Below, in pieces: positions 44,931-52,968 of a stretch of DNA of 64,000 nt. Each line of letters starts with the position of its first letter. The first letter of the stretch is position 1. The notes under the pieces are model-generated. The model saw nothing but the letters and a program-made list of their open reading frames with translations, had not been told where the DNA came from and searched no databases. Position numbers and translations under genes: made by a program. The stretch is from assembly GCF_016055025.1 (NCBI RefSeq), contig NZ_JAECVW010000004.1. One strand, 5' to 3'. Origin of the DNA: Thermoactinomyces intermedius (GTDB taxonomy: Bacteria > Bacillota > Bacilli > Thermoactinomycetales > Thermoactinomycetaceae).

Positions 44931-45158
44931 TTAGCCCTTTTGGATCCAGAATTTATACACACCGTTATCTTCGCTTTGTTCGATCACTCGATGCCCGGCT
45001 GTTTTGGCCCAGGCAGGGATGTCACTTAAAGCGCCTGAATCTGTTGTATGAAGTTCTAAGATCTGGCCTGGTTTTAACTCATCGATCGCTTTTTTGGTGC
45101 GAACAACGGGCATGGGACAAGAAAGTCCTCTTGCATCTAACACTTTATCTGCGTTCAT
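44931..45158 (-). CDS. TusA family sulfurtransferase
   Basis: 75 aa. The N-terminal DARGLSCPMPVVRTKKAI (about 7-24) contains the C-P-x-P active-site Cys that carries sulfane sulfur. In this operon type it passes sulfur between rhodanese and DsrE proteins. AGGAAGG precedes ATG 45158. Confidence 0.9.
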   Translation of the reverse strand: MNADKVLDARGLSCPMPVVRTKKAIDELKPGQILELHTTDSGALSDIPAWAKTAGHRVIEQSEDNGVYKFWIQKG

Positions 45159-45187
45159 TTTTCATCATCCTTCCTGGACAAGTGAAT

Positions 45188-46318
45188 TTAATCATGAACG
45201 GCACAACGGTTAGGGCCGATTTCCATTTCGCGTTGTTCATCTTCTGTAGGAGTCAATTTCCCCATATTGGTTTGACGAATTTCCTGATAAGCATTGGGCT
45301 GAGGCGGGAGATTCTGCGTCACCATTTTCCGGAATACCTGTTCATCTTCTACTTGCAGTCCTGCGTTTTTGGCATACAGATCTCCCAATTTGGCACACAC
45401 GCGTCCTTGATCATCTATTTCACTTATTTTTCCAAAATGCGCCGGCAGAACGAGGAGTTCTGGTGAAAGTTGTTTATACAACTGATAGAGAGTGCGACGC
45501 AAATCTCCAACCCAGTCTTCGGCTTTTCCAGCCAGGTCAGGGCGCCCGATGGAATCCACAAACAAGATGTCTCCGGAAAGAAGATATTGATCATCCACAA
45601 TGAGGGATGTGCTTCCAATTGTATGACCTGGTGAGTACAAGGGCTGAATCCGGATGCGCGTGTTTCCGACGAAAATATCTTCTCCTTCTTCTAACGGTTG
45701 GTATGAGAAGGTTACTTCTGTCGCATCTTTAGGCGGAAGATAATAGGTTGCCCCCAGTTTTTCAGCAAGTTTGCGACCACCTGAGATATGGTCGGCATGA
45801 AGGTGGGTATCAATCAGGTATTTAATCGCGAGTCCTTTTTCTTTGGCAAATTGCTCAAGCGTCTCGGTCATCCTTACTGCATCAATGATCGCCGCTTCGC
45901 CATTAGACTCAACCAGATAGGTAAGGCATCCCTTTCCAATCCGGTTAAACTGATAGATACTTCCACCATTCTTCAGATCCCCGATTTTGACCGAATAGAG
46001 GTATTCGCTCCACGCTCTCATACCGCCTTGCAGGTAATACACTTCATCCACACCCGCTTCACCCAATTGCTCCGCGACAAATTTGGATGAAGCTTCTTTT
46101 GCACAGACGACCAAAATATCTCTCTCATCCTTCGGCAATTTTTCCAATGCGTGTTCTACACCATCAATGAGATCAAAATATGGAATATTGATGGATTCCA
46201 CGTTTTTGCCTTCAATTTTCCAGTTTCTATAATCCTCTTCATTGCGTACATCCAGGATAAAGAGCTCTTCATGAATCACTTTTTTGGCCGCTTCTTCTGC
46301 CGTCATCATTTTTACCAT
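45188..46318 (-). CDS. Rhodanese-MBL fusion, persulfide dioxygenase type
   Basis: 376 aa. N-terminal rhodanese domain (LDVRNEEDYRNWKIEG, active loop VVCAKEASS near residue 90) is followed by a metallo-beta-lactamase domain with TDTHLHADHISGG (His ligands, about 182-194), SPGHTIGS and LSGDILFVDSIGRPDL. It resembles Bacillus YrkH and the persulfide dioxygenases ETHE1/CstB, which oxidise persulfide to sulfite or thiosulfate; in CstB the domain order is different. GAGGAGG lies 11 bases before ATG 46318. Confidence 0.88.
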   Translation of the reverse strand: MVKMMTAEEAAKKVIHEELFILDVRNEEDYRNWKIEGKNVESINIPYFDLIDGVEHALEKLPKDERDILVVCAKEASSKFVAEQLGEAGVDEVYYLQGGMRAWSEYLYSVKIGDLKNGGSIYQFNRIGKGCLTYLVESNGEAAIIDAVRMTETLEQFAKEKGLAIKYLIDTHLHADHISGGRKLAEKLGATYYLPPKDATEVTFSYQPLEEGEDIFVGNTRIRIQPLYSPGHTIGSTSLIVDDQYLLSGDILFVDSIGRPDLAGKAEDWVGDLRRTLYQLYKQLSPELLVLPAHFGKISEIDDQGRVCAKLGDLYAKNAGLQVEDEQVFRKMVTQNLPPQPNAYQEIRQTNMGKLTPTEDEQREMEIGPNRCAVHD

Positions 46319-46337
46319 GGAAATGAACACCTCCTCA

Positions 46338-46736
46338 TTAAAATGTGAGTGTGACATCGGCGTCTTGGGCAAAATGCAGGAACGTAGCTGCCCCGCCAAC
46401 ATCAACTCCGTCTACAAAGTCTTCTTTTTTCAAACTCATGACATCCATAGTCATCTGGCAAGCAATCAGCTTCACATTCATTTCTTGTGCCATCTGCAAC
46501 AATTCTGGAATCGAAGGAACATTGGCTTTTTTAAATCCTTCCATAAAATGCTCTCTGCCTGCTGGAACGGGCAATTGCTGATGCGCTTCCTTATGGATCA
46601 GATTCAACCCTTCAAAGGTGAAGAAGATGGCAACCTCTGCATCAGCAGCGGCCGCAGCCGTAGCGATATTGAACACTTTATAGGCATCGAACAAACCACC
46701 ATTGCTTGCGATAATGGCCACTTTTCTACTCATCAA
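46338..46736 (-). CDS. DsrE/DsrF family protein, YrkE-like
   Basis: 132 aa, one DsrE fold (VAIIASNGGLFDAYKVFNIA at the start, conserved Cys in LIACQMTMDVMSL). Equivalent to B. subtilis YrkE in the yrk cluster. A likely sulfur carrier acting with the TusA-rhodanese fusion encoded ten bases upstream. AGGAGAGATG lies before the start. Confidence 0.86.
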   Translation of the reverse strand: MMSRKVAIIASNGGLFDAYKVFNIATAAAAADAEVAIFFTFEGLNLIHKEAHQQLPVPAGREHFMEGFKKANVPSIPELLQMAQEMNVKLIACQMTMDVMSLKKEDFVDGVDVGGAATFLHFAQDADVTLTF

Positions 46737-46746
46737 TCATCTCTCC

Positions 46747-47319
46747 TTATTTTTCCTGATCAACCGGACCTGTCCACTTGGACATTCCCGGGACAACATT
46801 GATTACATTTTGAAATCCATGTTTGGTTAACTGTTGGGCTGCCATGTCGCTTCGGGTGCCTGTGCGACAGACGACATAAATCGGTCGATCCTTTGGAATT
46901 TCATTCATTTGCTCTTCCAATTGACCAAGCGGAATCGAACAAGCACCGGGAATGTGTCCAAAGGCATACTCCGCTGGTTCACGCACGTCGATCAAGACAA
47001 ATCCTTCATCGCTGGCCAGTTTTTTGAGCAGCTCCTCGTTTTGAATCACATGGGGATGCTTCCGCTCTTCCTTTAACTCGGATTGACTGGCTTTGCGCAA
47101 ATAATGCTTCAGGACCTCTCCTTCCTGTTTCGTTCCCAGGTATTGATGCCCGGTGCTTTTTGCCCATCCCTGAATATCTGCCAGAGATCCCGGGTCCGTT
47201 GCCTGTACCTCAATCACCTGACCGGGCTCCAGCTGATCCATTGCCTTTTTCGTGCGAACGATGGGCATGGGGCAGGAAAGCCCTTTGCAATCAAGCTGCA
47301 CATCAACCTTGATGGACAT
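46747..47319 (-). CDS. TusA-rhodanese fusion protein, YrkF-like
   Basis: 190 aa. TusA domain (LDCKGLSCPMPIVRTKKAMD, residues 7-26, C-P-x-P motif) joined by a linker to a rhodanese domain (LIDVREPAEYAFGHIPGACS, active loop VCRTGTRSDMA near 150). The fusion moves persulfide sulfur internally between the two cysteines. ATG 47319 is chosen, since GGAGG lies seven bases upstream. YrkF of Bacillus has the same order. Confidence 0.9.
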   Translation of the reverse strand: MSIKVDVQLDCKGLSCPMPIVRTKKAMDQLEPGQVIEVQATDPGSLADIQGWAKSTGHQYLGTKQEGEVLKHYLRKASQSELKEERKHPHVIQNEELLKKLASDEGFVLIDVREPAEYAFGHIPGACSIPLGQLEEQMNEIPKDRPIYVVCRTGTRSDMAAQQLTKHGFQNVINVVPGMSKWTGPVDQEK

Positions 47320-47334
47320 CTTCATTCCTCCTTT

Positions 47335-47643
47335 TTATCGCGTCTTTCCTTCCCAGGCGAGCATCCCGCCGACGAGGTTTTTCACTTTAAACCCTTGCTC
47401 TTGCAAAAACTCACAGGCTCGCTCACTTCTGCTACCCGATCGGCAAACCATGATATATTCCATGCTTGGGTCCAATTCATGCAACCGGTCGGGCAAAGCC
47501 CCCAAAGCGATATGTTTCGCTTCCGGGATCTTGCCCTGCAGGACTTCCTCTTCTTCTCGAACATCAATAATGTTCAGATTCTCTCCTTTTTGGAGCCGAT
47601 GTTCCAATTCTTGCGGTGTAATGGTTGGAATGTTTTTTTTCAT
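47335..47643 (-). CDS. Rhodanese-like protein, first gene of the sulfur operon
   Basis: 102 aa, one rhodanese domain: INIIDVREEEEV-like start (NLNIIDVREEEEVLQGKIPE) and active loop VCRSGSRSERA (about 66-76). It is nearest the promoter with the two CstR operators. GGGGAAG precedes ATG 47643. Confidence 0.87.
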   Translation of the reverse strand: MKKNIPTITPQELEHRLQKGENLNIIDVREEEEVLQGKIPEAKHIALGALPDRLHELDPSMEYIMVCRSGSRSERACEFLQEQGFKVKNLVGGMLAWEGKTR

Positions 47644-47702
47644 GAAAACTTCCCCTTTTGTTGTCAAAATTAATGTTTCTAAAGGCAGACATTCATATAC
47701 AT

Positions 47703-47718
47703 ATACCCATATAGGTAT
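47703..47718. promoter_or_regulatory. CstR operator 1
   Basis: ATACCCATATAGGTAT, a near-perfect dyad with the GC-core/AT-flank pattern of CsoR-family sites, in the leader between the promoter and the first rhodanese gene. Confidence 0.7.
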
Positions 47719-47774
47719 ATTATTAAGGGTAAAAAATACAAACCTAACTGCCGAAGGTTTGTTTCGTTATACCA

Positions 47775-47817
47775 ATACCCCTATGGGTATAATATTAAAG
47801 GCAATACTTTTTGTCAA
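47775..47817 (-). promoter_or_regulatory. Promoter and CstR operator 2 of the sulfur operon
   Basis: On the minus strand TTGACA (47812-47817) and TATTAT (47789-47794) are 17 bp apart. The dyad ATACCCCTATGGGTAT (47775-47790) overlaps the downstream end of the -10, so bound repressor would block initiation. A TATAAT on the plus strand overlaps the same dyad and may serve the DUF302 gene. Confidence 0.78.
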
Positions 47818-47987
47818 CACTAACTGGGACAATTCTTCGATTGATCCGTACCTCGGGCAATGGAGAAGGGAAAATGATGATTATCACCCAGGCCCTGATA
47901 ATGATATAAATGGAATGTACTTAGAATACTAGAGGTGCTCTCAAACCAAACTCTTGCAGCATAAAAACGGCTAATAACAGAGGTGAA

Positions 47988-48377
47988 ATGACATTGTTTC
48001 ATTATACAGTAGAAACCAGCATAAATGTGGAGGAAGCAGTTCAATCTGTGGAAGAAAGTCTGAAGAACCATAAGTTTGGGGTATTGTGGCAGTTCGATAT
48101 CACTTCTAAACTCCAAGAAAAGGGGATTGATTTTCATCAACCTTATCGAGTTTTAGAAGTGTGCAATCCCGCAGAAGCGGCGCGAGTACTCTCCAAAAAC
48201 AGTTTAATGGGATATTTTCTTCCCTGTAAGGTTGTGGTATATACGGATAATGGCAAGACCAAAATTGGATTGCCTAAACCATCAGTGCTTGTAGAAATTG
48301 TAAGTGATAAAAATGTTAAAGAAATAGCTCGAAGGGTCGAAGAAACTCTTATAATGGCTATCAATGAGGCAAAATAG
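47988..48377 (+). CDS. DUF302 domain protein
   Basis: 129 aa. VEEAVQSVEESLKNHKFGVLW (about 14-34, shown in part: VEEAVQSVEESLKNHKFGVL) and YRVLEVCNPAEAARVLSKN are typical of DUF302, which is often near sulfur-oxidation genes. Divergent from the sulfur operon; the shared intergenic operators suggest common control by CstR. AGAGGTGAA precedes ATG 47988. Biochemical role unknown. Confidence 0.85.
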   Translation: MTLFHYTVETSINVEEAVQSVEESLKNHKFGVLWQFDITSKLQEKGIDFHQPYRVLEVCNPAEAARVLSKNSLMGYFLPCKVVVYTDNGKTKIGLPKPSVLVEIVSDKNVKEIARRVEETLIMAINEAK

Positions 48378-48480
48378 AAAGGACAGCGGCTTAAGTGTCC
48401 AAATACCTGTTAAGTATTCAGTGTTCAGGAATTTCCTCTCTCCTGCTTTAAAAACACGGGCTAGAAAGCCTTACCCCAAT

Positions 48481-48524
48481 AAAACACCGATGTTTCAACT
48501 TAAATAACGAAACACCGGTGTTTT
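48481..48524 (-). terminator. Terminator downstream of the Tn3 transposase relic
   Basis: AAAACACCGATGTTT pairs with AAACACCGGTGTTTT; T-rich exit on both strands. Confidence 0.7.
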
Positions 48525-48529
48525 CATAC

Positions 48530-51170
48530 TTAAGCACTGATACTACGAAGGGACAAGCGTTGATTCATGTTTAATTGGAAAGTACCGTAGGGGTTTACGT
48601 GGGCATAAATGAGAGGAGTAAGTGAACGGAAATCCTCTGGTTGAAGCTTCTTTAAAATCCATTGATCATTTTCAAACAGTACTTCTTGAATCATCAATGT
48701 ATTGATAAAGACTAAGCAATTTTGAAGAAGATGCAAGGATAAAACAGCAATTTCTTGGTCTTCGATTTGGTTTGTTTGTATTTCTCCACCTTTACCATAA
48801 AAGATGAAGCTGTTGGCGGAGTTCCAATTTTCGACTACATTTAACCCCTCATGGATCTCTCTTCGTATCTCCTCAGAATGAAGGTACTCGCATAAAAAAA
48901 TGGTCTTAATGGCCTTTCCTAATTCTCCGAGGGCACGGTAAGTAGGGTGGCTGCTATTACGGGTAAATTGTTTCAGGATCGCTTCTGTTTCCGCTGTGCC
49001 AAGACGTAAAGCAGTAGCGTATTTAATCATTTGATCATACTGCTGGCGGATAAGATCCCAATTGATTGGACGGGTTAAAACAGGATTTAAATTAGGATAT
49101 AGATCACCTAATCCTAAATCGGGTCGGTATAACTTTTGCGAATGAATGGCTTTAAATCGTGGCATAAGCTGAAAGCCCAGCAAGTGGCAAAATGCAAATG
49201 CAATTTCACTTTGACCATGTGTGTCTACGTAGTTTTTTTCGATCTCCATTTCAGTGCAGTGGCGAAGTAAACCCTCCATCATGGCTGCAACTTCTGAAGA
49301 TGAGCAAGATTTAAGCTGTGAATAGATACAGGTTGAGTTCTTTTCTACATGCCAGTAGATCATTACTCCACGGCCGCGATAACGAATATGCCATTCGGTC
49401 ATCAAATTTTGGTCCCAAGCTCCAAACTTTTTACTATCCGAAGCACAAGCCGTTGTTCCTTCGCCCCAAATATCTTGGATACGATAATTGAGTATGGTAT
49501 TAATGAGATGGCTTGCCTCAAATTTTCTTTATGAATGAATTTGCGCCTTATGTACAATAAATCCTTATAATTTTCTCCATGATCGCCCGCAGATACACGT
49601 TTTAACCCTGTATTGGTTCCTAATCCGTACAGACAAAGAATGAGCCTTTTTCGAATAGTCTCCCGGTCTAGGACTTCGCGGTTCCCTAACGTTTTAAATT
49701 GTTCGGTGAAATTAATCTGAAGATCCGTTTCTTTTAAAATATCGAGTAAGCTGGTCATAGGCCACTTTTTCATGATTTCAGCTTTTATCATTGTAATATG
49801 TTTGGGCTCGGGTTGAGCTTCCAAAGGAGATACTGAAATCCATCCAGAGCCTTTCGATAAGATTCGCACCTTTTGATTTTGGCGCAAACCTTTATCCAAT
49901 CTTTGAAGGGCCGTATGCATTTTCTGTTTTAGTTCTTCGATAAACGTATCTGCCTCTAAAGGCTGTTTTAATGCTTGATAATGCTCGATGCGGCGTAAAT
50001 CAAAGTCTGAGGGGAGATCTTCTTCCGGATTTCGGTAACGATTTGCCCCAACAACCCAGATTTCTTTGCACCTGAGTTTATCTCGCAATGCTTGCAACAC
50101 ACTGATTTCATAATTAATTCGATTAATACGATTTGCTTCTTTATCAATAACTGTATCTAGCCAAGAAAAACGGACAACCCCCTCAATCGAAATGTGGTCA
50201 CTTTCAGCAAAATAACGATGATTTGTATTAGCATACTTCTTTAACAGCTCCAACGCCTCGATAACTGGTTTATGAACATCATTATTTGATCGGAAATTCA
50301 GAACATCAAGAATTTCTGGAACCATCTTTCGATAGTGAGTTCCGTAGGAAGCTCGCATGACAGTATAAACCTTTTGACGAAAAGCCGGACCTGTGTGCTT
50401 CATTTCTTTTACAATATCACGCAATGTCTGTTCATTCACAACTGGATAAAGAACTTCTTTAATGATCCCATCTGGATACTCTAAGGCTTTTTCTGCCATT
50501 CGATATAGGAGAGGAGAATTTCTTTTTCTACTTTTCGTTCTGCCCGAGCACCGATTCGATGGACTATTTGAATGAGCAACTCTACCAAATTATCAGTAAT
50601 TTCTCTACTCCGACTCCAAAAAAATGCTGCAAGCAATGTATAGCGAATATGGTTTGGATGACGTCGTAACTCTCGAATGTCCTCTGATATCGCTCTTTGT
50701 CTATATTTTTTTAGATGACGGAAGATTGGAGAAAAGATTTTCGGGTAACTCCAGTTTTCGAATCGTACGCAGTTTCTTTATCTCCTGAAAAATGCTATCA
50801 AGCCCCACCCTCCCAGGATCAGCGACAATCTCTCGAAAAGTTATTGGCATTTCTTCTTCACCTAGAGAACTCAAGTCATTTTCCTCTTCTGTCCAAAGAT
50901 AGATGAGTCGATCCATTTGTCTCATGGACTTTTCTGTTATTTGTTCATAGGTCTTATGAAAGAATTCTTCTTCATGCTGTCTAATGACTGAGCGTAAGAA
51001 CCTTTCCATACGTCCCTGAGTAGGGGGCTCCAACTGCCGTTTACGAAGTTCCATATATACATGCTCTTTAACGCAAGACAAATCAGTGTCCTGATTCAAA
51101 ACATTTTCTTTTAGCCATACTACAATTTGATCCATATCTTCGAGTGTACTCTTTCGAAAGCCGAAATACT
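48530..51170 (-). pseudogene. Tn3 family transposase (TnpA), truncated and frameshifted
   Basis: The protein can be followed in four frames. FRKSTLEDMDQIVVWLKENV (N-terminal DUF4158 part) stops at 50701 after seven A, then continues AISEDIRELRRHPNHIRYTL to about 50510. The next frame (MAEKALEYPDGIIKEVLYPV) follows a short deletion and runs to near 49505, where one base is missing. The last frame holds WGEGTTACASDSKKFGAWDQ and ends with NPYGTFQLNMNQRL at 48530. The first 100 or so residues are gone. No terminal inverted repeats were found. Confidence 0.85.
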
Positions 51171-51354
51171 CGACCGGCCGTCCGTCGGCCCAAGACACCA
51201 GGGAATGGGCCGGCGAAATTTTTTCTCGGACCATCCTGTTCATTAACCGGTCAAAGGTGAAATTCATGTTCACAAAGTAATCCGCAAAGGCTTCGTTCCA
51301 CAATTGCAACGTTTGTTCCCATGTACACCTGCTCAATGAACGAATGGTAATCAT
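51171..51354 (-). pseudogene. 5' part of the split GNAT acetyltransferase
   Basis: ATG 51354 (AAAGGAAG upstream) starts MITIRSLSRCTWEQTLQLWN and reads to SLVSWADGRPV, the typical first 61 residues of two-domain GNAT proteins, up to the strand before motif A. Codon 62 is interrupted at 51171; beyond it lies Tn3 transposase sequence in frame (giving a chimeric frame to 50701). The remainder is at 23460-24144. Confidence 0.82.
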
Positions 51355-51409
51355 GGCGCTTCCTTTCTTTTCTTTTTGATATAATATCGGTGTAAAACGT
51401 TCGCGGGGA

Positions 51410-51787
51410 TTAAAGCGCGGTTTCCTGCAGGACTTCCTCTTCTTCGGAAATGCCTTGTTTTTTAAATTGCAACCGGCACCAAAAAGCCGACTTGGCATAA
51501 TCCCAAAGATACCGGCTGAACTCCCCGTTCGGATGCAAATAATTCCACACCTCAGGAAAATATTTCTTTATATCCGATAAAATCTCCTTTTCCTTCTGGC
51601 TCATCAAATGCAAGTTATGCCGGTATTTCAAACCCAAAGTTGTCAGGCAGTCCGTCACCTCCACCGGGACTTTCCGCCAGATTTGTTTCCACTCTTCATA
51701 AGGTTCCATCAAATAATGAACATTCAGATCTCCATCGTTATAGATATCATAGAGCAAATGCCCCGGAATCGTCTCACGGTTTTTCAT
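51410..51787 (-). CDS. Hypothetical protein, 125 aa
   Basis: Soluble, aromatic- and charge-rich (GHLLYDIYNDGDLNVHYLME, FSRYLWDYAKSAFWCRLQFK). No family recognised. AGGGGAC precedes ATG 51787; the ATG seven codons upstream has no better site. It lies 55 bases before the 5' end of the split GNAT gene, so the two may once have formed an operon. Confidence 0.6.
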   Translation of the reverse strand: MKNRETIPGHLLYDIYNDGDLNVHYLMEPYEEWKQIWRKVPVEVTDCLTTLGLKYRHNLHLMSQKEKEILSDIKKYFPEVWNYLHPNGEFSRYLWDYAKSAFWCRLQFKKQGISEEEEVLQETAL

Positions 51788-51902
51788 TCTGTCCCCTGCC
51801 TTTTCCATGGAATAAATCGGAACCCTTTATAGTATTAGGAAACACTTGGCAAATCCCCTTTATTTTCAAGCTAATTTTTTGCGAAAGAAGGTGCGCACGG
51901 AA

Positions 51903-52934
51903 ATGAAAAGAGAAGCGTTATCTGTTTTGTTTCGGAATTTTGCCTTGATAGAATGTCACCTCTCCAGCCCGCTCTATCAACAGTTGTCATTAAAAACTGC
52001 CCAAGACGATGAACTTCTTGCCTTGGCATCCCATGCCCGGCGTGGACAACCCGTTCCCAATCTCCTGTTCGGGGCGGTCCATTATCTGTTGTTAAAAGGG
52101 AAAGACCATCCCTTAAAAAATTATTATCCGAATCTGGCGGAATCCCCGCGGAAAGCAGATGAGGCGTTTCCCGCCTTTCGCGACTTTTGCCTTATGTTCA
52201 AGGACGAAATCATCCCCATTCTCCGGGAAAAAAGGGTGCAAACCAATGAACCCGGGCGTTGCGCTTATCTTTATCCCGGCTTTTGCCTGATTTACAACCG
52301 GGTGAAAAAGCCCCTTTCCCTGATCGAAATCGGAACCAGTGCGGGATTGCAACTGTTATGGGATCATTACAGCTATTCATATGGAGGGAGCCAAACTTAC
52401 GGTCATCCGTCTTCCCCCATCCGGATTGAATCGGAAATCCGGGGAACCCGGCAACCCTTCTTGCTCCCGGACAGTCCCCCTGTCGCTTTCCGGGCGGGCG
52501 TCGACTTGCACATCATGGATTTAACGGACCAAGAAGATTTTTTATGGATGCGATCCCTTATCTGGCCGGAACACCAAAAACGGGTCAGGCTTTTTGAGAA
52601 AGCCGCACGGCAATTGAAAAAACACCCCCTCCGACTGATCGAAGGCGACGGGGTTGAAATGCTTCCCCGGTTAGCCCGTCAGGTACCGGAAGATACCGCC
52701 CTCTGTATCTTTCACACCCATGTGGCCAACCAAATGCCGGATCAAGCGAAGAGAAAGCTGAGGGATCAGATCGGGAAGTTGGGGAGAACCCAAACCGTTT
52801 TTCATTTATACAACAATATGGAGGACCGGGATGTTCTCCATTTGGAGTCGTATATCGACGGGAGGAAAAGCCATGAAGTTTTGGCCAAAACTGAGGGACA
52901 TGGCCGTTGGTTCGAATGGAAATCACCGGAATGA
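51903..52934 (+). CDS. DUF2332 family protein
   Basis: 343 aa. LIEIGTSAGLQLLWDHYSY (about 137-155) and AGVDLHIMDLTD, then EGDGVEMLP, give the family its methyltransferase-like Rossmann pattern, though no activity is shown for DUF2332. GAAGGTG lies nine bases before ATG 51903; the frame is open further upstream without a site. A terminator follows. Confidence 0.83.
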   Translation: MKREALSVLFRNFALIECHLSSPLYQQLSLKTAQDDELLALASHARRGQPVPNLLFGAVHYLLLKGKDHPLKNYYPNLAESPRKADEAFPAFRDFCLMFKDEIIPILREKRVQTNEPGRCAYLYPGFCLIYNRVKKPLSLIEIGTSAGLQLLWDHYSYSYGGSQTYGHPSSPIRIESEIRGTRQPFLLPDSPPVAFRAGVDLHIMDLTDQEDFLWMRSLIWPEHQKRVRLFEKAARQLKKHPLRLIEGDGVEMLPRLARQVPEDTALCIFHTHVANQMPDQAKRKLRDQIGKLGRTQTVFHLYNNMEDRDVLHLESYIDGRKSHEVLAKTEGHGRWFEWKSPE

Positions 52935-52935
52935 A

Positions 52936-52965
52936 AAAAACAGGGTCTGGTTTAGACCCCGTTTC
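52936..52965 (+). terminator. Terminator between the DUF2332 gene and rph
   Basis: AACAGGGTCT pairs with AGACCCCGTT, with one mismatch, followed by TTCCC; A-rich on the other side, so it may also end rph transcripts. Confidence 0.6.
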
Positions 52966-52968
52966 CCT

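Larger units (their letters stand above)
24145..51170. mobile_element. 27-kb accessory island interrupting the GNAT gene
   Basis: Deleting this interval joins DGRPV (codons ending at 51171) to FVLTAIREIQG (starting at 24144) through a Gly codon formed across the junction, the expected conserved GNAT sequence. Both island ends are truncated genes (PemK-like on the left, Tn3 transposase on the right), and no target duplication is visible, so the element has probably lost its ends. Contents are mostly accessory, with several integrase or transposase relics and more AT-rich codon use in parts. It may be an integrated plasmid or successive insertions. Confidence 0.78.

Noticed and set aside
48378..48529. 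Tn3 terminal inverted repeat
   Set aside because: No 38-bp G-rich end was found downstream of the transposase stop; the hairpin there is a terminator.
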